Source: Cunninghamia lanceolata
Taxonomy: Eukaryota; Streptophyta; Pinopsida; Cupressales; Cupressaceae
NCBI GenBank assembly: GCA_027924645.1
Contig: BSBN01001687.1
Location: 3,844,001 to 3,908,000 of the forward strand
Direction: 5' to 3'
Length of the DNA stretch: 64,000 nt
The notes beneath the pieces were generated by a model, which did not search any database, was not told the origin of the DNA, and worked only from the letters and a program-made list of their open reading frames with translations. Below are positions 1-10,918 of the stretch, piece after piece. The position numbers and the translations under genes were made by a program. Within the stretch, counting starts at the first letter, position 1. Every line of letters starts with the position of its first letter.

Positions 1-270
1 TGTTATGGTTGTTTGAATATATATTCTTCCTATGTTGAATATATTGCTATTGATTGGTTATCTTTCTGTATTGGACTAGTTGGATATTTCGATTCTTGCT
101 CACTACTGTGAAGTATTTATGTTTCTATGAATGGTTTATGGTGGTGAATGTATGACATATGGTGTAATTCTTATCTATTGATTCATGATAGTTGTTTCTG
201 TGGAATTCTTTGTGCTTTATTGATTTTAGTTGATATTAGGAAATATTGCCTTTATTGCTTTCTGGTTAAA
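1..270. other. Left flank, no gene recognised
   Basis: AT-rich sequence leading into the first retrotransposon. A 67-codon open frame at 148-351 runs into the LTR of that element and has no family features, so I do not call it a gene. The last bases (255-271) form the first half of a short direct repeat whose other half lies at 6600-6616, beyond the element. Confidence 0.5.
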
Positions 271-275
271 ACCAC

Positions 276-1128
276 TACTGATGCAGGAGCATCCAATGGT
301 GTAAGGGCAATCTTGCATCACCCCAAAAAAGATGTGTTTCAAAATTGTTGATGTTCTTTCCATTTCTTTTCAAAATTTGTGGTTCTAGTTCTATAATCGC
401 TTGAATAATGATGTAGAACTTTCAATTTTTACAAATTGCTAAAAATAGCAACCTACTATTTTTAGAAAGTTTGAATTTGGGCACGGATTGAAGTGAAAAT
501 TTACAGGAAGCTTCATAACGAAAAAATAAGACCTCTGGTGAAGGAATCACACAAAGATCATTTGTAAGCTGAAAGATATTAAAGTTTTTGTTTCCCAAAA
601 AACACCTGAAAATTATTCAAACTCAGGTTTGAGGCATTAAATGGCCCCGTACGGGCTCAAAAATGGCCAGAACTAGCAGAGCGGGTTTTTAGCACATAGA
701 GCACTTTGCGAGATTTTTGATGCATAAAACGGTTCGTCAATCGAACACCCGGATCAAAATTATGGCTCCCAGAAGTTGACCTATTTTTGGAGGGAGATGC
801 TAATTTTGAAATTAGGTTGTTGACCGCCGAAAAAGCTATTAATAACCATTTTTGGGAACCCTGGGCAGTAGTAGAGTTAAGGGGGAAAGTGTGGAGTCAA
901 GAATAGGTGGGAAAATAGAAACCCTAGCTGATTTGGGGTTACAAAAGGTAGATGATTCTAGAGTCTTGGGATAGGAAGCTATAATGTGTGGCAGCCTGTG
1001 GAGGGTTGATTCCTCTGATTTTATTTGAGCTTCTGTAATGTAATAAGTTGTCCAAATCAATAAAATAAAGTTCTATTTTCTGTGTCCAATTATTGTTGTT
1101 GCGTGTTTTATGATTTATCCCTTCATCA
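276..1128 (+). repeat. 5' LTR of G1
   Basis: 853 bp, matched along its length by 5729-6587 with scattered substitutions. It ends in CTTCATCA directly before the primer site. The exact left end is uncertain by a few bases: the 3' copy begins TGTCTGATGCAGG and this one TACTGATGCAGG, and I chose 276 because it gives a perfect ACCAC duplication. The first 45 bases can fold, TGATGCAG near 279 pairing with a TTGCATCA downstream. Confidence 0.9.
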
Positions 1129-1130
1129 AG

Positions 1131-1146
1131 TGGTATTAGAGCAAGG
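1131..1146 (+). other. Primer binding site of G1 (tRNA-Met type)
   Basis: TGGTATTAGAGC starts 3 bases after the LTR end. It differs by one base (C to T) from TGGTATCAGAGC, the usual plant initiator tRNA-Met primer site. Confidence 0.85.
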
Positions 1147-1229
1147 GTTCCTGAGTGTCTAGATAGATCACCGACCGTGAGGTAGTTTGCACTAGGACTT
1201 GAGGTTGTGGGTTTGCTGCGGATATCAAG

Positions 1230-2119
1230 ATGCTTCCACGAAAAAATCATATTGGGAGGAATGTTTTGACGGAAAAGGGTTTTAGAGCCCTGCAAAGGCA
1301 AATCAATGCATTGCAAGAGGAGCTGCGAAGAGGGTTTGATCCGAGAACAAGAGAAGAAAGCGAGGATGAAGTTGAAGAAGAGCTATCTGAGGAAGAACAA
1401 GAAGCTGCAAGAGATCTTGCAGAAGTTAGGTTGTTGAGGGCTATTTCAAAGATCAGAAAGAGGCCCAGGATCGAAGTTTCTACAAATTCTAGAGATTTAA
1501 ATCCGGAACAGCTTATTGATTGGATCAATGACATGGAGTAGTATTTCAAGTATGAAGATGTGGAGAACCCAGATCAGGTCAAGTTTGCAAAAACAAAGTT
1601 GAAGGGCCATGCCAGTATTTGGTGGAAGGAGGTCCAATTAGAGAGGAATAGAAGAGGAAAAGGAAAGATCACCATATGGGATCAGATGGTGGAGAAATTG
1701 AAGAAGTAGTTCATTCCTGTGGACTATGAGATGGAGTTGCTGAAGAAGCTGCCAGGACTGAATCAAGGTAACAAGTCTGTTAAGAGTATACAGAAGAGTT
1801 TTATAAAATTACTATCAGGACAGGCCATGCAGAGCCCAACAAGGAGAGTGTAGCTTGTTACATTAATGGGTTGAGGCCGAGTATTCAAGAGGAGCTGAGC
1901 CTAGTTAGAATGACCACCACAGAAGATGCGTACCAGTTTTCCCTAAAGGTGGAAGAGAAGCTGAATAACAGATTCAATAGCAAGCAAAGGGGAAGAGGTC
2001 AAGGTGGAAGGACTGGTGGAAGACCCTATGGAGGCTGTAATGAAGATCAAAGGAAAAGTGAAGAAGCTGGCACCAGTCAGAATCAAAGAGGAGATAATGC
2101 CTACTGCCCTTGTGACTAG
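1230..2119 (+). pseudogene. G1 gag, broken
   Basis: Capsid precursor of the chromovirus. The frame starts with ATG at 1230, about 100 bases after the primer site, and opens with a charged Glu/Lys/Arg-rich segment. It stops at TAG 1539-1541 inside a stretch (DWINDMEYFKYED-like) that also occurs in G2 as WMDAMNNYFEYKE. The capsid-like match continues after the stop and then moves to another frame by 1871, where a PSIQEELSLV segment parallels the FTIQDEMSLV segment of G2. A second stop lies at 2117-2119. At least two stops and one shift are needed to explain the layout. Confidence 0.8.
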
Positions 2120-2863
2120 AACAATGGTGAGCAAAGAGGAAGAGGAAGAGGCCGACCTAGGCAAGGACTTGGAAGAGGATGTTTCAGAGGAACCAATTTC
2201 CAATGTGGAGAAGAAGGGCATCGAGCATACGAGTGTCCACAACATCAAGGAAGGACAAATAGAAGACCTGAAGGTAATGCACGAGTTGCACATGTCGATG
2301 AAGATGTGCAATTTGAGAACTTTGAAGATGCTGAAAGGGGAGAAACCCTAGTGGTCAGAAGAACCTTGTTGAATGAGGAGAAAGAACCAAATCAGAGGAA
2401 GAGTTTATTCCTCACAAGGTGCAAATGTGAAGTTAAGTGTTGTGATATTATTATTGACAGTGGAAGCACTGATAATCTTGTTTCAGAGGAGATGGTTGAC
2501 AAGTTAAAGTTGACAAGAAGAAATCATCCACATCCATATCAGATTGCAAGGTTACAAAAGGTCCACAAAGCTTTGGTCAATGAGCAGTGTTTAGTGAGGT
2601 TCAAGATTGGGGACTACCATGATGAGGTGCTATGTGATATCATAGCGATGGATGCATGTCATATGCTGTTGGGGAGGCCGTGGCAGTATGATGGGAGAAT
2701 TGTCCATGATGGCCATGCAAACACATATTCCCTAACAAAGGATGGAGTTTGTCATAAGTTGAAGCCCTTGAAGGAGGTGGAAGAAAAGGTATGTAGTACT
2801 ACCAGAATTTTCTTGGTAGATGGTAGGAAATTTTTGGAGGGTATGAAGCATGAGTGTCATTGA
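2120..2863 (+). pseudogene. G1 nucleocapsid and aspartic protease
   Basis: Open in one frame from 2120 to 2863. It begins with an Arg/Gly-rich stretch and a zinc-knuckle remnant near 2180-2245 (CGEEGHRAYEC), in which the first cysteine of CX2CX4HX4C appears lost. The retroviral-type protease follows: the catalytic D-S-G is at 2456-2464 (IIIDSGSTDNLVS), and the downstream CHMLLGRPWQYD segment matches the same part of G2. In this family the protease cuts the Gag-Pol polyprotein. This is the best kept part of the element, yet it is separated by stops from both gag and RT. Confidence 0.85.
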
Positions 2864-4320
2864 TTTGCATTGATTCCTAAGATTAGTCAAGAGAAATGTG
2901 AATATGTACTAGCAGAAGTTTCAGACATGTTGGAAGAATTTTAGGACATTATCTTTGATAATGTACCAGAAGGTTTACCACCAGTGAGGAAGATAAGTCA
3001 TCAAATGGATTTGATACCAGGAGCCAGTTTGCCAAATAAGGTAGCCCATAGAATGACCACTATAGAGAGTGAAGAGTTGAATAGATAAGTTCAAGAGCTG
3101 TTAAGGAAGGGGCTGATAAGAGAAAGCCTAAGTCCATGTGCGGTACCTGCAGTACTAGCACCAAAGAAAGATGGAGAGTAGAGAATGTGTACAGATTCTT
3201 GAGCCATAAACAAGATTACGATCAAGTACAGATTTCCTTACCCAAAATAGATGACATAATGGATTGTTTGAGTGGAGCCAAGTACTTCATGAAGATTGAC
3301 CTAAAGAGTGGGTATCACCAGATCTGTATTAGAGAAGGAGACGAGTGGAAGATAGCCTTCAAAACCAAAGAAGGTTTGTATGTGTGGTTAGTCATGCCAT
3401 TTGGGCTAACCAATGGACCGAGCACATTCATGCGGCTCATGAATGACGTATTGAAAGAATTTTTGGGAAGTTTTGTTATTGTTTATTTGGATGATATTTT
3501 TATTTCCAATAAGACTTGAGATGAGCATCTGATGCATATCAGAAGAGCTTTAGAGAAGCTGAGGGAGGAGAAGTTGCTGATTAATCTAAAGAAATGTAGT
3601 TTTACAAAGGAGTTGGTACACTTGGGATTTGTTGTCTTAGAGGAAGGTCTTAAGATGGACCCAGAAAAGGTAAGGGCTATCATTGAATGGCCTATGCCAA
3701 GGAGTGCTATGGAGGTACGATCTTTTCATGGTTTGGCAAGTTTTTACAAAAAGTTTATCCAAAATTTTAGTAGCATTTGTGCACCCTTCACTAAGACAAT
3801 GAGAGAGGATAGAAAAGAGTTTAGATGGACTAAAGGAGTAGACAAAAGTTTTGACACATTGAAGTAAAAAGTTACAGAGCAACCTGTTTTGGCACTTCCA
3901 AATTTCAATAAGGTATTTTAGGTAGATTGTGATGCTAGTGGTAGTGCTATAGGAGCTATTTTGAGCCAAGAAGGTAAGACCATTGCCTATTTTAGTGAGA
4001 AGCTTAATGATGCCAAGAAAAAGTATTCTATTTATGGTCAGGAGTTTTATGCAATAGTTCAGGCTTTGAAGAAATGGAGACATTATTTGTTGCCAAAAGG
4101 AGTTTGTTTTATATACTGATCATCAGGCTTTGCAGTATCTTAATAGTCAAGGAAAGTTGAACTAGAGGCACTTAAAATGGGTTGAGATTTTGCAAGTTAT
4201 ACTTTTGTAGATGCCTTGAGTAGAAGGCAAAATTTGCTAACAGAAATGAAGATAGAGGTTGTTGGGTTCGATGAGCTCAAAAATTTGTATCCTAAAGATC
4301 CAGATTTTGCAGAGGCCTAG
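2864..4320 (+). pseudogene. G1 reverse transcriptase and RNase H, broken
   Basis: RT core is readable at 3136-3519, with [13 protein letters not shown], the [14 protein letters not shown] block and the catalytic Y-L-D-D at 3484-3495. The thumb and connection continue at 3532-3867. Upstream RT (2864-3135) has in-frame TAG/TAA codons. RNase H follows to about 4250, with CDASGSAIGAI and QEFYAIVQALKKWRHYL, but contains several stops. About 35 bases present in G2 between the WVE and VADAL segments are missing near 4195-4215. RT copies the RNA genome and RNase H removes the RNA strand; neither can be made intact here. Confidence 0.88.
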
Positions 4321-5343
4321 AAATCTTGTTTGGAACCTATTAGTTTGGACAGGACAAAATGGTTGGATTTCATAATCCAAGATGGCATGTTTTTAGAGGA
4401 AGCCAGTTGTGCATTCCAAGGAGTTTCATGAGAGAGAACCTGATTAAGAAGGAGCTTAGTGGAGGATTGGTTGGAGACTTTAGTCGAGATAAGACCATTG
4501 CAATTGTTGGTGAAAATTATTATTGGCCACAGTTGCAGCAGGATGTGAGGAAATTTGTGTAGAGTTGTAGAGTGTGTTAGATGGTAAAAGGAACAAGTTA
4601 GAATACAGGGCTATATCAGCCATTACCTGTACCAGAGAAGCCATGGGATGATATTAGTATGGATGTTGTTCTTGGTTTACCAAGGACATAAAGAGGACAT
4701 GATTCCATTTTTGTGGTGGTGGACAGATTCTTGAAGATGGCACATTTTATTCCTTGCAAGAAGACTAATGATGTTGTTCATATTGCAGAGTTATTTTTTA
4801 GGGAGGTGGTGAGATTACACGGTTTGCCAAAGAGCATAGTTTTAGATCAAGATACCAAGTTTGTTGGTTATTTCCGGAGGACATTGTGGAAGAAGTTGAA
4901 GATAGATTTGAAGTTTAGTTCTACCCACCATCCACAGACTGATGGATAGACCGAAGTGGTTAATAGGAGTTTGGGTAACCTGCTACGATGCTTAGTAGGA
5001 GATAAGCCCAAGGGATGGGATTTGATTTTACCACAGGAAGAATTTGCTTACAACAATTCTTTCAATAGGAGTACTAGTAAATCACCATTCTAGATTGTAT
5101 ATGGGAATAGTCCAAGAAATGCTTTAGAGTTAAGGAATCTGGACAAAGGAGAAAAGACAAGTGCCAAGGCTGAAGACTTTGCATAACACATGAAGAATTT
5201 CCATGAAGAGGTGAGAAAGGACATTAAGAAGATGAATATTTAGTACAAGGCTAAGGTAGATCATAAGAGGAGATATAAGGAATTCTAGGTAGGTTCACTT
5301 AAGAAAAGAAAGGTTCCCAATTGGAACATACAATAAGCTAAAA
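4321..5343 (+). pseudogene. G1 integrase, broken
   Basis: The N-terminal zinc-binding region (4359-4620) keeps YYWPQLQQDVRKFV, but the two histidines expected in the HHCC set are not seen where G2 has HSGSLGGHF, and stops fall between the cysteines. The core at 4660-4975 has the GLPRT block, [18 protein letters not shown] and a TDG-stop-TEVVN segment that keeps the third acidic residue. Further stops lie at 4947-4949, near 5092 and after 5180. Integrase would insert the cDNA into the genome; this copy is dead. Confidence 0.85.
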
Positions 5344-5694
5344 ATGAAGAAATTTGGACCATGCAGAATTTTGAAGAAACATGATTCAGGAAATGCATAT
5401 GAGGCAGAGCTGCCGAGTGGGATCAACATTTCCCCTATTTTCAACATTGCTAATTTATCAGAATATCATGAAGGTGGAACAGAGGATGGACCAACAAAAG
5501 AACAATGGAGTATTCTGGCATCTACTTCAACAGAGGAGATAGAAGAGATCTTGGATAGCCGTATGGGAAGAAGTACTTGGAACATGCAATATGAAAAATA
5601 CCTGGTGAAATGGAAAGGAAGGCCCGTTGAAGATTCTTCTTGGTTGTCTAAGGCAAAGGTTGACCGTTTGGGTTTTCCTCACACAAACACCTGA
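5344..5694 (+). pseudogene. G1 integrase C-terminus with chromodomain
   Basis: An open 116-codon frame. Residues 1-45 hold the chromovirus segment before the chromodomain ([20 protein letters not shown], then [15 protein letters not shown]). The chromodomain lies at about residues 75-110, with [12 protein letters not shown] and [11 protein letters not shown]. In chromoviruses this domain can bind modified histone tails and steer integration to heterochromatin. It is intact as a reading frame but no longer joined to the integrase core. The stop at 5692-5694 lies about 35 bases before the 3' LTR, the normal position for a pol end. Confidence 0.88.
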
Positions 5695-5728
5695 GACGTG
5701 ATAGGGTCACTTCTCAAATTACCCTGGG

Positions 5729-6587
5729 TGTCTGATGCAGGAGCATCCAGTGGTGTAAGGGCAATCTTGCATCACCCAAAAAAAGATGTGTTTCAAAATT
5801 GTTGATGTTATTTCCATTTCTTTTCAAAATTTGTGGTTCTGGTTCCATAATTGCTTGAATAATGATGTAGAACTTTCAGTTTTTCCAAACTGCTAAAAAT
5901 AGCAACCTACTATTTTTAGAAAGTTTGCATTTGGACACGGATTGAAGTGAAATTTTATAGGAAGCTTCATAACAGAAAAATAAGACCTTTGGTGAAGGAA
6001 TCACGCAAATATCATTTGTGAGCTAAAAGATATTAAAGTTTCTGTTTCCTGAAAAATGCCTGAAAATTATTCAAACTCAAGTTTGAGGCACTAAATAGCC
6101 CCGTATGGGCTCAAAAATGGCTAGAACCTACAGAGGGGGTTTGTAGTGCTTAAAGCACTCTGAGATCTTTCTAACACATTAAATGGTTCATCAATCAAAC
6201 ACTCGGATCAAAAGTTATGGCTCTCGGAAGTTGACCTATTTTTGGAGGGAGATGCAAATTTTAAAATTAGGTTGTTGACCATCAAAAAGGCTATTAATAA
6301 CCATTTTTGGGAACCCTAGGTGGTAGTAGTAGAGTTAGGGGGGCAAGTGTGGAGTCAAGAATAGGTGGGAAAATAGAAACCCTAGCTGATTTAGAGTTAC
6401 AGAAGGCAGATGATTCTAGAGTCTTGGGATAGGAAGCTGTTATGTGTTGTAGCCTATGGAGGGTTGATTCCTCTGATTGTATTTGAGCTTCTGTAATGTA
6501 ATAAGTTGTCCAAATCAATAAAAGAAAATTTTATTTTCTGTGTGCAATTTCTATTGTTGCGTGTTTTATGATTTACCCCCTTCATCA
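5729..6587 (+). repeat. 3' LTR of G1
   Basis: 859 bp, partner of 276-1128, ending TTCATCA. It is followed by ACCAC, the right-hand target duplication. Differences from the 5' LTR are spread evenly, which fits an old insertion. Confidence 0.9.
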
Positions 6588-6592
6588 ACCAC

Positions 6593-6904
6593 CTTTCTTT
6601 TGCTTTCTGGTTAAAAGCAATTTGAATTTTCATTCATTGAATATTATAAGAAGGTAGCTGCGCCTTGGTAAATAAGCAGAGAATCATTGTAAAATACCAT
6701 TATAACAGATTCAATTGTTGTTACATTTGTCACTTATATGGGCATGAGAATATAGAGTCAGGTGGCAAATTTGTAAACCAACACTCCTAATGTTCCTTCT
6801 ACAAATACATCCATTTATTCTATGGATTTTATTATTCTTAATCTAGATTTAGAGGCTTCATCTTCTTTATCTACAAGTCATTATCCTGAGGTTGAGGACT
6901 CTTG
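6593..6904. other. Spacer, no gene recognised
   Basis: Contains the second copy of a 17-base direct repeat (6600-6616, first copy 255-271) that existed in the target before G1 landed. The rest is AT-rich. Some of it may be the upstream part of the R1-family remnant that follows, but I could not align it. Confidence 0.4.
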
Positions 6905-7846
6905 GATTCTAACATTGACAGATTCATCAGCAGGTGTTCATATTTAGACATCTTTTGTGAACACTACATCAGGCGATGAGTAGTGTAGTTTGATGATATG
7001 CACTAAGATTCCATCCTCATCACCTAGTGCTCCATTAGAGTCTAGTGTTGCTACATCCATGTCCAATGATTCTTTGTAACAGATACATCATAATCTTCTA
7101 GACTAGTTCATTGGGATGAGTACTTGACAAATATTGCAAGCTTGTTTTGTGAGTCCCATTTTGTAGACTTGGAGGATACACTTGAGGAAATTCATCTCCT
7201 CTTTGATGATATCCCAATCATAGCTATTGTCCAATTATAATATTGGTTTATGGCTCTTGTTCTACATTAGTTTCCACTTGGTCCTGGCTTGTCACCTTCT
7301 TCATTGATTAGACTTGTACCTGATTTGATTGTGGCATCCTTTTATACCAACATGGGGACACTTGAGAAATGTTCAAAGAAATTACACTTCATGATCTTTC
7401 TTCCTTATAACTCCTATTTGGAATGGGAAGACATCATGCATTCATACTTGGTTTTGTTTCTTTCCAAGGAGAGGAGCGTTGTTTAACATTCTTATATCTT
7501 CATCATCATCCTTTGTTGAACATTCACCGTCACTATAGGATATTATGCATTGTGGAGGATGCATAGTCTCTCTTTTTCTCTCCTTTGGGGGGACGTTTAT
7601 TGTACACTTGTGATAGAAGTAGTCTTTGGGGGGTCATGTTGAGTCCTCCTTGTTTCCTTCACTTATACATGTTTTCTTTCATCTTTTCTCTTTTGGAGAG
7701 GGGTTTTTCCCATGGATTTTTCTCCTTTACTTCATTTGTGAGGGAATTGTTTGTACATGAGTACCTAACATGAACTAATAGTCAAAACCCATCCTTATAT
7801 CTTTGCATGTTTTATCATTCTGCCTAAGTTGCAGTTAATGGGGGGT
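6905..7846 (+). pseudogene. R1-family retroelement 3' coding remnant
   Basis: Parallels 57621-58747 and the last bases before 30407, the two halves of the same region in element L1. The reading frame is the same in both copies: a Ser/Thr/Pro-rich segment (ESSVATSMSNDS here, ESSVASSMTSSD there), then an ED/GDT-E-I-LLFDD block near 7170-7210, then FPLG and a VLFLSKER/ILFLPKGR end at about 7445-7475. Stops interrupt the frame here. I recognise no protein family. It ends shortly before a purine tract and LTR, so it is the last coding part of the element. No polymerase is seen. Confidence 0.55.
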
Positions 7847-8168
7847 GTTGGTGTGAATGGGCTATATTACCTAACTAGTTTCACATTAGGTCTTATTCAC
7901 ACTTGCATTATTAAGTTTACTTAGGGAATATGGTATTTTTTTCTCATATCATAAGATTAAGACACTTTCCATGATCTTAGATTATCCTAGGGTTTCATCC
8001 TTGTCTATATAAACAAGGGTTTCCTCATTGTACACAATTTACCATTTTGTATGCATCTAATCAATTCTTTGTCATTATAGCATTTCCATTGCTTATCTCT
8101 TATGTGGAAGGTTGTTTTGGTTGTAGATGATCCTTGGATCCTATGGAGTTCAATATCAACTCTTACAT
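7847..8168 (+). repeat. LTR of the R1-like element
   Basis: Begins TGTTGGTGTGAATGG directly after AATGGGGGG, a polypurine tract, so it is a 3' LTR on the + strand. It holds a TATA-like TCTATATAAACAAGGG near 8012. Its body resembles the minus-strand LTRs at 27374-27688 and 10079-10373 (CTATATTACCTAACTAG, then TTAAGTTTACTTAGG). The right end near CTTACA at 8168 is approximate. Confidence 0.6.
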
Positions 8169-10078
8169 GGTTGGTTTGTGGTATATGGTTAGGTTTATTC
8201 TTTGAAACTCTAACTTGTGAAAATTACATGTACTTAGGGAAAGTATTAAATCTACTACACACAAGAATAAAGTTTCAGCTCAATAATGAGTCCCAATATG
8301 GAAAAATATGAAATATGCCTTATGTACTTTTTCAAAACAATAGAAATCTAAGAGACCACTTCTACAGTGTACACATAGAAAATTTGTCGCAATGTAAAGA
8401 GGCTTCCCTTGGCTAAAGCAAATGACAATTAGATTGAAGAAACTAAAAGTTGCATGGAAATTCTCTCAAGTAGATTACCTACATTTTAATATGATTTGAG
8501 AGAAATTATAGTTGAAGAGTTTGCTAGTGCAAATCTACTTGACAATGACAAAAGAGAGATAAAAGGTAACTAAAGGACATTATTTTCATTTAAAGGCCTT
8601 TTTTTGGTCTTGGGTTTTGTTTTGATGAATATTTTTACTATATTTTTTGTAATGGTGAAATTTGCATAACATGGATGCCAATTTCCATCTAGTTTTGGGA
8701 AGATTTTGATGGATTGACTTAATACATTACATATTGACAAGTGGCACACTCTTGTGCTAAGTTTGGTTCATAACCCGATACCCTTTCCTATCCATTTCAC
8801 ATTCATTTACATATATTTCCATGCATTCAACCTCATCCCATCCCTATTTATGCACATTCCCATATATTCACCATTTACATATCATTTATTAGCCTAAATT
8901 CACAATCATGTCCACTTATTCATTTGTTGCCTCAAAACTAACATTTATGTCCTCAATCAATCTTGAGTGCCTTGAGATCAATTTTGATGGCTTTAGGTTG
9001 ACCTCAAAATTAAAAATTTAAATTTCTAGACTCTTGCCCTTCCCTCCTAGCCATTGTGAGATGACTTAACACATTTTTATGAATTGTTGCTATGCCTTGA
9101 TATTTAAAAACATTCAACGTGTAATCAATTTATAGGTGACTGCAAGAAAAAATCACTGGTGCACACTTCAATTTCTAAAGAGACAAAATAATCAGAATCA
9201 TATAAGTCATTTGCATTCTTGTGTATGTTGTCTTTGTATATTCTCCCAAGGTAGTAAATTTAGTCCATCAAGGGGGTTGATCTAGGATAACTTGACCCTA
9301 GTGATTGAAAACTTCTCCAAACTTATTTTTAAATAATGTCATCCTTACACACAATCAAGTATTAGAGGTTAAAATGCATCGGATTGTGGAAAAATCTATT
9401 ATTTTCCAAATTAGATCCATGCATTAGAGGATAGCTCCATGCTACTTAGGATCAACCTTGAGCCACTTGGGATTAATTTGTAGGGAATTTTGATTCTATT
9501 TGGATTTTGAGATAGTGAACATACCGAGGACATCATTTTCTAGGCATTGGTGAATATATTTTTCACATCTTTAGCTTCTATATTCCATCATCAAATTGAG
9601 AGCTAAGTGCAAATATGTCAAAATATTTATTACAATTATCAAAATCCCTACTTTTTCCTAGCTATTTAAAATCTAGGTTAATTTGTACTTGATTGTATGC
9701 ATTTATTTAATTAGCTTAGATTTATGTAAAAATGATTTAATTCCTACATCTTAAAGTTATGTATACTTTATTTAATAAATACATAATTTTAGGTCATTAA
9801 TAATATAGTTTTATTATTTTTTGATTGGTTAGTTTGAATCTTTTAGGTGGGCCTATGGAATTTTGAAATGGAAAGATTAAAGAAAAAAGTAGTTGCATGC
9901 AATGTGGTTGCAACATGTGACGTTGCATGGAAGTGTTATCTCTTCAAGCCTAAACTTGCTGATAAAACTTAAGTTCCTTCTTTCTTTGCATAGACATGTG
10001 TTATTCATGCATGTCTACAACAACATATACATGTGGAAGAAGATAAGAGCATTTTTAAAATTATTTTTTTGTGCTTAT
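8169..10078. other. AT-rich interval, no gene recognised
   Basis: Only short open frames (such as 9893-10123) with no family features. The piece at 8760-8960 has CATTTACATAT/CATTCCCATATAT-type runs like old LTR sequence, but I found no partner in the window. Confidence 0.4.
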
Positions 10079-10373
10079 AATGAAGTCATCAAAAGGACTC
10101 ATAGGAACAAAAACACTTTGTAATGTTGCAAAACCTTCCACATAAGAAAGAAGCAATAAAAAATGTTATATGACAATAATGGTACAATGCACACAAGATG
10201 GATAACATACAAGAGAACCCTTATATATAAGAAAGGGTGAGATATATGACAACATAGATTTATGACAAGTGTCATAATCATATGACTTGAGACATAAAAT
10301 GTAAATGCCCTAAGCAAACTTAACTAACTAGATGTGAAAATGGCCTAAAAGGGATTTGGTTAGGTAATATACA
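10079..10373 (-). repeat. 3' LTR of M (candidate)
   Basis: On the minus strand this reads TGTATATTACCTAACC onward and matches 27374-27688 in many blocks, for example GTCTCAAGTCATATGATTA and GCATTGTACCATTATTG. About 16 bases at the LTR start seem lost compared with the partner. TAAGGGG precedes it as a short purine tract. Confidence 0.55.
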
Positions 10374-10918
10374 CCCCTTATGTTCAACTTAGTGATGCAA
10401 AATATGCATGCACACCCATTGCTACAAACACACAAATCTGGTTCTCACAATCACATTAAACATCTATATGCCAAAACTCAACACAACACTCATATAATTT
10501 GCAAACAAAACTCATGACTAGAACCTTGCACAACATTAAATTTTATTTTAATTCATAGAAACAAAATACATAAGTCTGTAACATTACAATGATGGCCTCT
10601 CACAAGTATAACCATTCTGCACTTCAACATTCCTCATATCTGCAACTTTCTGGTAGCTCCTTCATCCTAATGGCAACCCATTTTATGTTAAAACTTCCTC
10701 TGATATGCAATTTTCTCTTTATTGTTTGACACTTCCAAATAGGTGCCTTCTCCTTCAAACCTGCACCCTTTTTTTTTCTTCTACAATTTCTAACGCCTCC
10801 TCCTCCTTCTTATGGGACTTTCTATTTATTATTTCTTGTTTCCTTTTTAAATAAAAAATCAGCCTCTAAAAGAGGCATTTTTCTTTCCCTCTTCCATGAT
10901 TTTTCTTAATATGCTAAC
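10374..10918 (-). other. M interior, left part, no gene
   Basis: Lies between the 3' LTR of M and element A. It has no credible coding frame. A small hairpin near 10860-10890 (GCCTCTAAAAGAGGC) resembles stems seen in plant LTR leaders. Confidence 0.4.

Larger units (their letters stand above)
276..6587 (+). mobile_element. Ty3/gypsy chromovirus G1, full length, inactive
   Basis: This element has two LTRs (276-1128 and 5729-6587), a primer site directly after the first LTR, and in order gag, protease, reverse transcriptase, RNase H, integrase and a C-terminal chromodomain. Integrase lying after RT and the chromodomain place it in the chromovirus branch of Ty3/gypsy. ACCAC flanks it on both sides (271-275 and 6588-6592), as expected for a 5-bp integration duplication. 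Every pol domain holds stops or shifts, so it cannot make its own proteins. It is related to G2 at 34684-42321 but has a different LTR. The clade within chromoviruses is not assigned. Confidence 0.93.

Noticed and set aside
279..283. G1 LTR start at TGATGCAGG (279 and 5733)
   Set aside because: That start gives no target duplication. Starting at 276 and 5729 gives a perfect ACCAC on both sides.
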